Source of the DNA: Alistipes sp. Zagget8
Lineage (GTDB): Bacteria; Bacteroidota; Bacteroidia; Bacteroidales; Rikenellaceae
NCBI GenBank assembly: GCA_001941065.1
Contig: MSHJ01000009.1
Span: 440,810-504,809, forward strand
Length of the DNA stretch: 64,000 nt
Reading direction: 5' to 3'
The position numbers were made by a program, and so were the translations under genes. Each line of letters begins with the position of its first letter. Position 1 is the stretch's first letter. The notes under the pieces are model-generated. The model saw only the letters and a list, made by a program, of their open reading frames with translations. It was not told where the DNA came from and made no database searches. Of the stretch, positions 15,840 through 24,719 are shown in pieces.

Positions 15840-16958
15840 TTACATCGGGTCCATCACGCAGCGGATGGGGTACATGTGGTTTTCGGACCATGGTACGACG
15901 CTGTACGACTGCATGTTCAGTGTCGAAGCGTCGTCGTAGATCGAGAGCAGGACGGCCTTGGTGGGATCGTCGGCCGAGGCGCTGTCGCCGTAGGCGAACT
16001 GCATCCCCTGCAGGCGGGGCGTCGACGTCCAGAACCGCGCCGTAAAGGTCGGGTCGGTGAGGAATGTCAGCCCCTCGTGCCAGTAGAATCCCGACACGAC
16101 GATATTCATTTTGGCGCTGTTCGTGATGCCGGCGGCTGTCGGCCAGTAGGAGGGGTCCTTCACGGCGTTGGCGCCCACGTCGGCCCCGAGGTATTCGCGC
16201 AGGGCGTTGAACTCGTCCATCGAAGGCAGGTGCCACCCGTCGGGACAGACGCCCTGCACCGTTTGGCCCGCTTCGTAGGCGGCCTTGGCCTCGTCCCACG
16301 TCAGGCGCGTGGCGGCGGCCCACGTGTAGTAGCGGCCGACCTTCTGCACGTAGAGCGGGTCGCTGCAATAGCCGTCGCCTGCGGCCGCCTTGGCCTCGAC
16401 GGGCAGCGGTTCGCCGTCGGCATAGACCGTGGCACGCAGGTTCTCGGACATGATGGTCATCAGCGAACCGTCGTTGAGGATGAACTGGCAGGCTCCGTAG
16501 ACCTCGCTGTCGCGGGCGTCGGTGAAACTCTCGACCAGCGGAATGGCGCTGAAATAGCGCCACGAGGTGCGCACGTCGCTGCCGCGCGTCTGCTCGACGC
16601 GCCAGAAAAAGCGCTTGACGCCCGAAAAGTCGGGCCAGACGGTGCGCAGCATGTCGAGCATCTCGGAGTTGGTCAGCACGAGCGAATCCTTTTGCCCCAT
16701 GTCGTAGACGCAGGCGTTCTCGAAGTGCATGTCCACATCGAAGGCGATCTTATAGGTGGCTCCCGGACGAACCTCCCAGGTGAAGACCTGCTTGTCGTCG
16801 GGTTTGAAGAAGTCGATCTTCAGGGTCGAGCCTTCGGCCGGGGAGACGGGGCGTGCCCACGTCGCATCGACATAGTCGACCTCCTGCTCGCACGAAAGGC
16901 TCAGCAGCGCGGCCACGACCGCGGCCGCGGGGATCAGATATGCGGTGAATCGTTTCAT
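15840..16958 (-). CDS. FISUMP-domain surface lipoprotein in SusE position
   Basis: About 372 residues from ATG 16958; an alternative ATG at 16970 adds four residues but gives a poorer signal sequence. The lipobox is at L-S-L-S-C. An N-terminal SusE-like module (about 25-145) is followed by a FISUMP domain with G-V-C-P-D-G-W-H-L and terminal Y-P-I-R-C-V. It immediately follows susD in transcription order, the place normally taken by SusE-type surface glycan-binding proteins, so glycan capture at the outer membrane is the likely role. Confidence 0.78.
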   Translation of the reverse strand: MKRFTAYLIPAAAVVAALLSLSCEQEVDYVDATWARPVSPAEGSTLKIDFFKPDDKQVFTWEVRPGATYKIAFDVDMHFENACVYDMGQKDSLVLTNSEMLDMLRTVWPDFSGVKRFFWRVEQTRGSDVRTSWRYFSAIPLVESFTDARDSEVYGACQFILNDGSLMTIMSENLRATVYADGEPLPVEAKAAAGDGYCSDPLYVQKVGRYYTWAAATRLTWDEAKAAYEAGQTVQGVCPDGWHLPSMDEFNALREYLGADVGANAVKDPSYWPTAAGITNSAKMNIVVSGFYWHEGLTFLTDPTFTARFWTSTPRLQGMQFAYGDSASADDPTKAVLLSIYDDASTLNMQSYSVVPWSENHMYPIRCVMDPM

Positions 16959-16976
16959 AGTCAGTGGCATTTGAGG

Positions 16977-18584
16977 TTAATAACCGGGATTCTGGTCGCC
17001 GCGGATCAGCGGATTGGCGTTCAGCTCCTTGAGCGGAATCGGCCACAGGTAGTCGCGGTCCTTGTTGAACGAACGCTTGTCGACGACGATCTCCTCGTAC
17101 TGCCAGTAGGACGACGTGGCGCCGCTCGAAGGGTAGTACTGCAGTTTCGAGACGTCGAGTCCGTGGGCGTCGGTCATCACCTTCTCGGCGATCTTCCAGC
17201 GGCGGATGTCGTGCCAGCGCTGGCCTTCGTGGAAAAGCTCCACGCGGCGTTCGTTGCGGATCAGCGCCCGCATGGTCTCCTTCGTGAGGTTGGGTAGCGA
17301 TTCGGTCAGGGTGACCATCCCCACGCGGCGGCGCAGCCGGTCGATCATCTCGTAGGCGCCTTTGGGACCGTTCTCCTCGTTCTCGGCCTCGGCCCATGCC
17401 AGCAGCACCTCGCCGAAGCGCATCAGGATTTTGTCGCCGCCGTCGTTGTTGAGGTTCACGAGCGTCTCGTTGGCGCCCTTTTTGGCCGCGAAGCCGGTCT
17501 TGTTGTCCCAGTTGGCGGGCTGCCAGTGGATTTGGTAGCGGGAGGTGCCGTCGCAGCGGTATTCGTCGCCGGGGCAGAGCACCGAGAGCTTCAGGCGCGG
17601 ATCGCGGTTTTCGAAGGGATAATCCTTGTCGTAGGCCGGATCGGCGGGGATCGAGGCGCCGTTGTCGGCTTCGAGCGGCTTGACGGGCAGTCCGTTGGCC
17701 GTGAAAAAGCTGTTGACCGCCTCGAGCGTCGTGTTGAACGAGAACCAGTTGTACCACAGCTGGGTCATGTAGCTCGACTGCAGGTCTTCGGCGTAATTGA
17801 TCTTGAAGATCACCTCCTTGTTCGATGGGTCATTGATGCCTTCGTCGAGAAACAGCTTGCGGAAATCGCCGTAGAGGTCGTATCCGAGCTCCTCGATCGC
17901 CTTGGCGCAGGCGATGACCGTGGCGTTGTCGTATTCGTACTGCGCGATCTGCAGCTGGAGCATGAGGGCCGACCCGAGGCAGGCGACCTCGCCGCCCGGG
18001 ATGTTGTCGAGGTTGGCGACGGCATATTCCACGTCGCCCTTGATGAAGGTCATCACCTTGGCGAGTTCCTCGCGCGGGGCGTTCTCCTGCGGCGAGTTCT
18101 CGTCGACCAGCGGCACCCGGCCGTAGAAACGCACCAGGTCGAAATAGAACCAGGCACGCAGGAACCGCGCTTCGGCCAGAATCTTCCGGCTGTCCGCAGG
18201 GCTGATGCCCGTGGCGAGGGCCATCGAACGGATCAGGGAGTTGGCACGCGAGATGGCCTGCCAGTCCTTGGTCCATTTCAGCTCGGCCCACCAGCTTGCG
18301 GCGGTCTGCGTTCCCGATGCGAATTCGGCGCTGAACTCCCAGGTGTGGTGGTTGTAGGAGTTGTCGCACATATTCTCATAGGTGTAGGGCGTGATATAGG
18401 CCGGCGAATCGTCGTAGAAGCAGTAATAGATGCCCGCCAGCATACTCTTGGCCTGCTCGACGCCTTTGAGGAAGGTGTTGGGCGAAGACTTGTCGACGGG
18501 AACGGTGTTCAGATAGTCGGCACAGCCGCCCGACCATCCCGCAAGCAGCAGGGCTGCGATGAAGAGGGTGGAAAACTTTTTCAT
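16977..18584 (-). CDS. susD-like: SusD/RagB family surface nutrient-binding lipoprotein
   Basis: 535 residues. The lipoprotein signal ends at G-G-C (Cys21), followed by A-D-Y-L-N-T-V-P typical of SusD N-termini. It has the C-terminal R-N-E-R-R-V-E-L-F-H-E-G-Q-R-W-H-D-I-R-R-W block and the final L-W-P-I-P-L-K-E-L-N-A-N-P sequence of the family. It forms the lid of the SusC channel and binds the glycan outside the cell. It starts 3 bp after the SusC stop. The ligand is inferred from the neighbouring GH110, GH20 and GH43 enzymes. Confidence 0.95.
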   Translation of the reverse strand: MKKFSTLFIAALLLAGWSGGCADYLNTVPVDKSSPNTFLKGVEQAKSMLAGIYYCFYDDSPAYITPYTYENMCDNSYNHHTWEFSAEFASGTQTAASWWAELKWTKDWQAISRANSLIRSMALATGISPADSRKILAEARFLRAWFYFDLVRFYGRVPLVDENSPQENAPREELAKVMTFIKGDVEYAVANLDNIPGGEVACLGSALMLQLQIAQYEYDNATVIACAKAIEELGYDLYGDFRKLFLDEGINDPSNKEVIFKINYAEDLQSSYMTQLWYNWFSFNTTLEAVNSFFTANGLPVKPLEADNGASIPADPAYDKDYPFENRDPRLKLSVLCPGDEYRCDGTSRYQIHWQPANWDNKTGFAAKKGANETLVNLNNDGGDKILMRFGEVLLAWAEAENEENGPKGAYEMIDRLRRRVGMVTLTESLPNLTKETMRALIRNERRVELFHEGQRWHDIRRWKIAEKVMTDAHGLDVSKLQYYPSSGATSSYWQYEEIVVDKRSFNKDRDYLWPIPLKELNANPLIRGDQNPGY

Positions 18585-18587
18585 GGC

Positions 18588-21500
18588 TCAGAAGGTTACG
18601 TTCAGGCCGGCCGTGAAGGTCCGGACCAGCGGGTAATCGTAGATGTTGGTGGCATTGACACCCGCACGCTCGGGATCGAAACCCTTGTAGCGGGTGAGCG
18701 TAAAGAGGTTCTGGGCGCTGACGAAGACGCGGACGCCCGAAATACCGATCTTGCCGACCAGCGATTTGGGGAGCGTGTAGCCCAGTTCGAGGTTCTTCAT
18801 GCGCATGTAGGAGAGGTCCTCGACGTAATAGTCCGATTTGATCTTCGCACGCTGGTTGTCGATGTAGACCCGCTGGTAGGTGTTGTTGGGACGTTCGGGG
18901 GTCCAGCGTTCGGTCATCCAGGCCGCGGTGTTGTAGCCGTTGAAGAACGGGGAGACCAGCTGTCCCGTGCTCCAGCCCTCGCCGCCGCAGACGCCCTGGA
19001 AGAACGCCGTCAGGTCGAAGCCCTTCCAGCGGGCGCCGAGGTTGAACGAGAAGAGGAAATCGGGGTTGGGGTCGCCCAGGGCCACCCGGTCGTGGTCCAT
19101 GTCGATGACCCCGTCGCCGTTCTGGTCCTTGAAGCGGATGTCGCCCGGCGCGGCCACCAGTCCCGAGTAGGAGTTCACGGGATTGCCGTTGCGGTCGAAG
19201 GTCGTCAGGTGGTTGTGAATCTCCTCGTCGCTCTGGTAGATGCCCTCCACCTCATAGCCGTAGAGCGAGTTGATCGGTCGTCCCTCTTCGAGCAGGATAC
19301 CTGTCGTGGAGTTGAGGATCGGGCTCTGGCCCTTCAGGTCGAGAATCTCGTTCCGGTTGAAGGAGAGGTTGGCTCCGGCGCTGAACTCCCATTTGCGAAA
19401 GGCCTTGAAATAGGAGAGCGCGAACTCGCAGCCGGTGTTGCGCATGCGTCCGGCGTTTTTCCACGGGTCCTCGGTGAAGCCGAAGATGCCCGACACGGGC
19501 AGCTGCATCAGAATGTCGTCGGTGTCCTTCACGTAGAAATCGCCCGTGAAGGTCAGCGAGCCGAACAGCCGCAGGTCCAGGCCGATGTTGTACTGCGTGG
19601 TGGTCTCCCACGTGAGGTCCTTGTTGGCGATATAGGAGGTGGCGGCTCCGGTGACCTGCTGGTTCTCCCAGATGTAGTTGCACGAACCGATCGAAAGGAT
19701 GTCGATGCCGGCGTAGGAGCTCCATATCTTCTCGTTTCCGAGCTGGCCCCACGAGGCACGCACCTTCAGTTCGTCGATCCACCGCACGTCGCGCATGAAC
19801 GCCTCCTGCGAGATGCGCCAGCCGGCCGAGAACGACGGGAAGACGCCCCATTTGTGGTCTTCGGCGAATTTCGACGAACCGTCGTAGCGGATGTTGGCCT
19901 CGACGAGGTATTTCTCCTTGTAGTCGTAGTTGAAACGCCCGAAGAGCGACATGCTCTTGACCTCGGTCTCCCAGCTCGAGTTCTTCTGCGTCGAGGGGTC
20001 GCCCACCTCGAGCGACGGCAGGTTGGTGGTCAGGCGCGTGCGGGAAGCCTTGTAGTATTTGTTGTCCCACTGCCCCTGCTGCCATCCGGCCAGCACCTTG
20101 AAATGGTGGTGGTCTCCGGCCGTGGCCCAGTAGGAGAGGGTGATGTAGCTCGAAAGGTTGCCGTAACGGTAGGTCGATTCGGTGATCGACGACTCGCGCG
20201 ACGTGCTTTTGCCGATGGTCTGCGTACCGTCGGCTCCCGTGAAGACCTTGTAGAGGTCTACGTTCGGGGCATAGATTTGCCCCGTTTCGGTCGTGCGGTC
20301 GTAGTTGACGGCGCCTTCCAGCCGCAGGTTTTTCAGCAGCGACAGCTGCAGGTTGAGGTTGCCGCTGAAATTCCCGGTCTTGGTCTTGTTGAAACCTCCG
20401 GCCTCGCGCACGGCGTCGTCGTAGAACCAGTCGGTCCAGCCGTAGCCCTCCATCTTGGCGTTGACCATCGGGCTCATTTGTACGATCCGGGCGAGCGTGT
20501 TGCCCGTGCCGTCCACCAGGTCGTTCTTGACGCCCGAGTACCCGGCGACGTTGGTCGAGATTTTCAGCCGGTCCTTGAACAGCGAGCTGGTCGTGTTGAT
20601 GCGGAAATTGTATTTGTCGTACTCCGTGCCTTCGAGGATGCCGTCCTGCCCCAGATAGCCCATCGACAGCGTGTAGGCCAGCTGGTCGGTGCCGCCGTTG
20701 AGTTTCACGTAGTGGTTGTGCAGGATTGCGGGCTTGAAGTAGAAATCGGCCCAGTCGCGGTCGGGATAGAGCGCCGGATCGCTGCCCTCGCGGAAATGGG
20801 CGATGTAGCTCTGGCTGTAACGGGGCTGCTGGCCCGAGTTGAGGCACGCCTCGTTGTAGAGGTTCATGTAGTCGACCGATCCGAGCAGGTCGGGGTAGCG
20901 GGTCACCTGCTGCACCGAGACATAGCCGTTGTACTCGACCTGCAGCCGTCCCGAGCGGCCTTTCTTCGTGGTGATGAGGATCACGCCGTTGGCGGCCTTG
21001 TTGCCGTAGATGGCGGCCGAGGCGGCGTCTTTCAGGACCGACATCGACTCGATGTCCTTGGGGTCCACCTTGTCGAACGACGATTCGAACCCGTCGATGA
21101 TGACCAGCGGCGACGAATCGTTGAGCGTGCCGATGCCGCGCACGGTGATCGTACCGGCGTCGGCGCCGGGCTGACCCGAGGTCTGCGTCACCTGCACGCC
21201 CGTGATCTTGCCCTGCAGGGCAAGCGACACGTCGGTGATCGGGCGGTTCTTGAAATCGGCGGTCGAGACCGTCGACACGGCGCCCGTGAGCTTCTCCTTG
21301 CTGGTCGTGCCGTAGCCGATGACCACGACATCCTGCACGGCGAGGGCGTCCTCTTCGAGCGTGATGTCGGCGCGGGTCATGGCCTGCGTCACTTTGAACT
21401 GCTGTTTCTTGTAACCGAGATACGATATCTCGAGCGTCTCGCCGACACGGGCCGTGATGGAGAACGTGCCGTCCGTGCCGGTCGTCGTGCCGGCCTGCCG

Positions 21501-21665
21501 GCCCTGAACAGCTACGACGACGCCCGTGATCGGGCTGTGCTGTTTGTCCGTGACCTTTCCCTGGATACGGACCTCTGCGCCGGACTGCGCATGCACGGCC
21601 AGGAGAAAGAGTCCGGCCAGCGCTGTGAGCCACAGACGCAAATGGGTGCGATAGCTGTGTTTCAT
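18588..21665 (-). CDS. susC-like: SusC/RagA family TonB-dependent outer-membrane transporter
   Basis: 1025 residues from ATG 21665; the TTG six bases upstream is not needed. It has a signal peptide (to about A-V-H-A-Q) and a carboxypeptidase-D-like domain (I-Q-G-K-V-T-D to about residue 105). The TonB box region is V-V-V-I-G-Y-G-T and the plug has V-L-K-D-A-A-S-A-A-I-Y-G-N-K-A-A-N-G-V. The 22-strand barrel ends in a terminal Phe. There is no STN domain, which fits control by the divergent hybrid regulator rather than an ECF sigma. It lies 54 bp after the GH43 gene, in which I see no clear promoter, so it is probably read through from upstream. Confidence 0.96.
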   Translation of the reverse strand: MKHSYRTHLRLWLTALAGLFLLAVHAQSGAEVRIQGKVTDKQHSPITGVVVAVQGRQAGTTTGTDGTFSITARVGETLEISYLGYKKQQFKVTQAMTRADITLEEDALAVQDVVVIGYGTTSKEKLTGAVSTVSTADFKNRPITDVSLALQGKITGVQVTQTSGQPGADAGTITVRGIGTLNDSSPLVIIDGFESSFDKVDPKDIESMSVLKDAASAAIYGNKAANGVILITTKKGRSGRLQVEYNGYVSVQQVTRYPDLLGSVDYMNLYNEACLNSGQQPRYSQSYIAHFREGSDPALYPDRDWADFYFKPAILHNHYVKLNGGTDQLAYTLSMGYLGQDGILEGTEYDKYNFRINTTSSLFKDRLKISTNVAGYSGVKNDLVDGTGNTLARIVQMSPMVNAKMEGYGWTDWFYDDAVREAGGFNKTKTGNFSGNLNLQLSLLKNLRLEGAVNYDRTTETGQIYAPNVDLYKVFTGADGTQTIGKSTSRESSITESTYRYGNLSSYITLSYWATAGDHHHFKVLAGWQQGQWDNKYYKASRTRLTTNLPSLEVGDPSTQKNSSWETEVKSMSLFGRFNYDYKEKYLVEANIRYDGSSKFAEDHKWGVFPSFSAGWRISQEAFMRDVRWIDELKVRASWGQLGNEKIWSSYAGIDILSIGSCNYIWENQQVTGAATSYIANKDLTWETTTQYNIGLDLRLFGSLTFTGDFYVKDTDDILMQLPVSGIFGFTEDPWKNAGRMRNTGCEFALSYFKAFRKWEFSAGANLSFNRNEILDLKGQSPILNSTTGILLEEGRPINSLYGYEVEGIYQSDEEIHNHLTTFDRNGNPVNSYSGLVAAPGDIRFKDQNGDGVIDMDHDRVALGDPNPDFLFSFNLGARWKGFDLTAFFQGVCGGEGWSTGQLVSPFFNGYNTAAWMTERWTPERPNNTYQRVYIDNQRAKIKSDYYVEDLSYMRMKNLELGYTLPKSLVGKIGISGVRVFVSAQNLFTLTRYKGFDPERAGVNATNIYDYPLVRTFTAGLNVTF

Positions 21666-21725
21666 GTTCAACGGTTTTTAAGTTGGTAAGTTTGTTTCAT
21701 ATGCAGTAGGTTGGTTTTGCGTTCG

Positions 21726-22838
21726 TCACTCTTCCCAGCGCCAGCGGTCGCGCCACTCGACGCGGAATCCGTCCCCTTCGAACCGCACGGGCAGCCACAC
21801 GTAGCGCCCATCGGCGGCATCGGCCGGGTTCCAGCGGTCGCCCATGTAGATGTAACGGTCGGTGCCGGCCACGGCGATGACGAAGGTGCTCTGCGAATCG
21901 TAGGTGGTCTCGGCTCCGGGGCCTTCGCAGGGGTTTCCGAGCTCCCGCCACGGACCCCAGATCGATTCGGCGACGGCCGAGCGGGCGGCGTTGGGGGCCC
22001 ATCCCGTGCAGCCCGACATCATCAGGTAATAACGCCCGCCGCGCTTGAAAAGCGCCGGGGCCTCCATGAACCGTCCGGGGAAGAACCGCGCGTAGCGGCC
22101 GCTGTGGGAGAGGTAATCGTCTGCCAGCTCCGAGATGTGGAGCGTGCTGTTCTCCTCTGAGGAGTAGATGTGGTAGGCGCGGCTGTCGTCGTCGACGAAG
22201 AGCGTCATGTCCCGGGCCATCTGGCCCTGCGCGGCGTCGCGTCCCACGAGGTTCAGCGAATCGGGGTGTTCGGGCAGGCTGCCGCCGTCGAAGCGCATCC
22301 CCGCGGCGCGGCTCTCTCCGAAGTACCGGGGCAGGGCATTGGCCGGATAGACCCCGGCGTCGGGACGCACGGCCCGCAGGAAGGTGTAGGGACCCGCGGC
22401 GCGGTCGCTGACCGCCACGCCGCTCAGGGCGCCCGTGTAACCGGCGCCTTTGGGTTCGAGGTGGAACCACATGACGTATTTGCCCGTGCGGGCGTTGCGG
22501 ATCACCTTCGGGCGTTCGAGGATGCACCCTTTTTCGATCGGGCTGCCCGAGCCTTCGGGAGCCACGGCCAGGGCGATGCCTTCGTCGCGCCAGTCGTAGA
22601 GGTTCTCCGAGGAGTAGCAGTGTACGCCGACCTGCGCGAGGTTGCCCGCCTCGCCTTCGGTCTTGTGTTCGCCGAACCAGTAGTAGCGGCCTTCGTCGTA
22701 GAGGATGCCGCCTCCGTGGGCGTTGATGACGGCGCCGTCGGTGTCGGTCCAGACCGCTCCGGGACGGAACTCCGGGCGGGAGCAGGCCATGGTCGCAAAG
22801 GTCAGCCACAGGGCTGTGAGCAGGGTGGAAATGCGCAT
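21726..22838 (-). CDS. Glycoside hydrolase family 43, exo-beta-1,3-galactanase-like
   Basis: 370 residues. The lipoprotein signal ends at T-M-A-C (Cys19). The five-bladed propeller opens with I-N-A-H-G-G-G-I-L-Y and Y-Y-W-F-G-E-H, the pattern of GH43 subfamilies acting on galactan (for example GH43_24) rather than the A-D-P-S motif of xylosidases and arabinanases. The usual catalytic-base Asp motif is therefore absent, as in that branch. Other blocks: E-R-P-K-V, R-D-M-T-L-F-V-D-D-D, M-E-A-P-A-L-F and S-Q-S-T-F. It sits between GH110 and susC, suggesting removal of beta-linked galactose. The subfamily call is tentative. Confidence 0.8.
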   Translation of the reverse strand: MRISTLLTALWLTFATMACSRPEFRPGAVWTDTDGAVINAHGGGILYDEGRYYWFGEHKTEGEAGNLAQVGVHCYSSENLYDWRDEGIALAVAPEGSGSPIEKGCILERPKVIRNARTGKYVMWFHLEPKGAGYTGALSGVAVSDRAAGPYTFLRAVRPDAGVYPANALPRYFGESRAAGMRFDGGSLPEHPDSLNLVGRDAAQGQMARDMTLFVDDDSRAYHIYSSEENSTLHISELADDYLSHSGRYARFFPGRFMEAPALFKRGGRYYLMMSGCTGWAPNAARSAVAESIWGPWRELGNPCEGPGAETTYDSQSTFVIAVAGTDRYIYMGDRWNPADAADGRYVWLPVRFEGDGFRVEWRDRWRWEE

Positions 22839-22846
22839 GGCAGTCG

Positions 22847-24709
22847 TTATTGTTTGTAATAATAGGTGTTGGGTTTCTCGACCGTCGCGTCGGCGAATCC
22901 CGGCTGTCCGGGAGCCATCCGGACGTTGCCGCAGCCGACGGCGCTCACCTCGGCCGTGCGGCCGCCTTCGAAGCTGTTGCCCGAAATCTCGGCCTCCCGG
23001 CAGTGCTGCAGGTCGATGTAGGTCAGTCCGTCGAATATCGGCGGGTAGTCGTCGCTCTGAATGAAGCGGTTGTCGCGGATTTCCAGCCGGTCGGCGCTCA
23101 GGGCGTAGATCACCTGCGAATCGAACGTGCGGACGGTGTTCTGTTCGAAGACGATGCGTCCGTGGTAGTAGAAATCGTCGCCGCGACCCGAAGCCGGAAT
23201 TTCGGGCGAGATTTGCAGTACCGACTGGGGATTTTCGCCGCCCGTGCCCATGTTGACGAACGTGTTGCGGCGGATGACGACGTCGCCGACGCTGCCCGAT
23301 TCGAACCACGAGTTGGCATCCCCGGCGATCAGCACGCCGGCCATCATCGACGAGAAATGGTTGTCTTCGACCACTACGGGACACGGCGTCGAGATCAGGA
23401 TGCTTCGTGCGCGGTTGTTGCGCACCGTGCAGCGGCGCATCTCGACGGCGGGCATATTGCGGGGATTCTCGACGGCGAGGTGCTCCGACGGCGGGGTGGC
23501 CAGGCGTTCCGTCGCGCGGATCGTCCACCGCTCGTCGCCGAGGGGCCGGGCTTCGGCCGCCACGAAGGTCTCCAGCGGGCGGAGGCTGATGCGGTCGATC
23601 AGCCGCAGGGTGTCGCCGGCGCGGGCGAAATCGAATCCCTGCTGCTGGACGTGTCCGAAGCGGGCAGTCAGGCAGTCGCCGGAGAGGCTGTCGACGGCCA
23701 TATAGGTGCCGTGGATGTTCGTGGCGTCGTCGAGCATGTTCTCGAACAGGCAGCCGTCGAAACGGATCGGCCCCCGGCAGTTGACGAAATGCGTGGCGTC
23801 GGCCGAGGCCGAGATGAAGCGTCCGGAGCCCTCCCGCAGACGGACATCGTATTTTTCGAGCGTCACGTCCTCGGTGTTCTCGCAGATCAGCGCCATGGCG
23901 CCCGAGGCGTGGACGGTCGTCCGCTCGATTTGCAGGCCCCGCGTGCGGTGCACGACGATACCCGGACAGCGGCGGTTGTTGCGGAAGGGGCCTTTGTCGG
24001 CGTAGACCGAGCCCACGGGCGGCAGTTCCGGAGAGAGGAACCCCGTCAGCCGCACGGTGTCGGGACCGAGCATCGCGGCTGTCAGCTTCCGCTGCCAGTA
24101 GGGATGGAGGAAACGAGCCGTATTGTAATAGGGGGCGTGGGTCCGGGTGTCGAAGACGATGTTGTCGCCCTGGGTCTGCTCCCAGCCGTAGCCCGAGAAA
24201 ATCAGCTCTCCGCCGTCGACCCGGACGGGGTTGCCGCTGGTGATCTTCAGGTCGATACTGCGCGTTGCGGCGTCTTGTGCGATCACGCGCCCCTCCAGGA
24301 CGAACGGCACGTCGTAATCGAGCGTGATGCCCCGGAGGGTGATCTCCTCGCAGCTGTCGATGTAGAAGGGGACCAGTTCGCCGTGGAAACGGAACTCCGT
24401 GTCGTGCCCGCAGACGGTGACACGGCGCATTCCCTCCATGCGAAAGGCGATGCGTTTGGTCCCGTTGTCGTTGTTCGATACGCGCAGGAACTGCTCTTCG
24501 GCCTGCTCGGGGTAGAAGTCGTAGACGCCCGGTCCGAACTCCAGCGTGAGCCGGCCTTCGGGGTGCGAGCGCAGGATGTCCCGCACCTGTGCGGTGTAGT
24601 CGGTCCGGCCGTCGAGCGGGACGCGGATGTGCGCGGGGCGCGTATCGCAGCCCTGCGCAAGGAGCGCGAGCAGGCCGGCGAGGATCGGGATCAGTCGTTT
24701 CGTATTCAT
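22847..24709 (-). CDS. Alpha-1,3-galactosidase-like enzyme, GH110
   Basis: 620 residues. The lipoprotein signal ends at A-Q-G-C (Cys21). It is a parallel beta-helix enzyme with the GH110 signature S-A-D-A-T-H-F-V-N-C-R-G (from 302) and D327-D328-A-T-N-I-H-G, the acidic cluster known to be catalytic in this family. GH110 enzymes remove alpha-1,3-linked galactose, including from blood group B structures. Some members act only on branched (fucosylated) substrates and others also on linear ones; the sequence alone does not decide. It lies 8 bp before GH43 and 10 bp after a second GH110, in one operon. Confidence 0.85.
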   Translation of the reverse strand: MNTKRLIPILAGLLALLAQGCDTRPAHIRVPLDGRTDYTAQVRDILRSHPEGRLTLEFGPGVYDFYPEQAEEQFLRVSNNDNGTKRIAFRMEGMRRVTVCGHDTEFRFHGELVPFYIDSCEEITLRGITLDYDVPFVLEGRVIAQDAATRSIDLKITSGNPVRVDGGELIFSGYGWEQTQGDNIVFDTRTHAPYYNTARFLHPYWQRKLTAAMLGPDTVRLTGFLSPELPPVGSVYADKGPFRNNRRCPGIVVHRTRGLQIERTTVHASGAMALICENTEDVTLEKYDVRLREGSGRFISASADATHFVNCRGPIRFDGCLFENMLDDATNIHGTYMAVDSLSGDCLTARFGHVQQQGFDFARAGDTLRLIDRISLRPLETFVAAEARPLGDERWTIRATERLATPPSEHLAVENPRNMPAVEMRRCTVRNNRARSILISTPCPVVVEDNHFSSMMAGVLIAGDANSWFESGSVGDVVIRRNTFVNMGTGGENPQSVLQISPEIPASGRGDDFYYHGRIVFEQNTVRTFDSQVIYALSADRLEIRDNRFIQSDDYPPIFDGLTYIDLQHCREAEISGNSFEGGRTAEVSAVGCGNVRMAPGQPGFADATVEKPNTYYYKQ

Positions 24710-24719
24710 TCGTCAAACG

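Noticed and set aside
17526..21689. A 1387-codon + strand open frame opposite susC and susD
   Set aside because: It is antisense to two clearly recognised genes. In GC-rich DNA the opposite frame lacks stops. The translated sequence is Arg/Val/Glu-rich with no domain.
21726..24716. A 996-codon minus-strand frame that would fuse GH43 to an upstream N-terminal region
   Set aside because: The upstream part is an out-of-frame reading of the GH110 gene. The GH43 protein starts at its own ATG (22838) with a lipoprotein signal.
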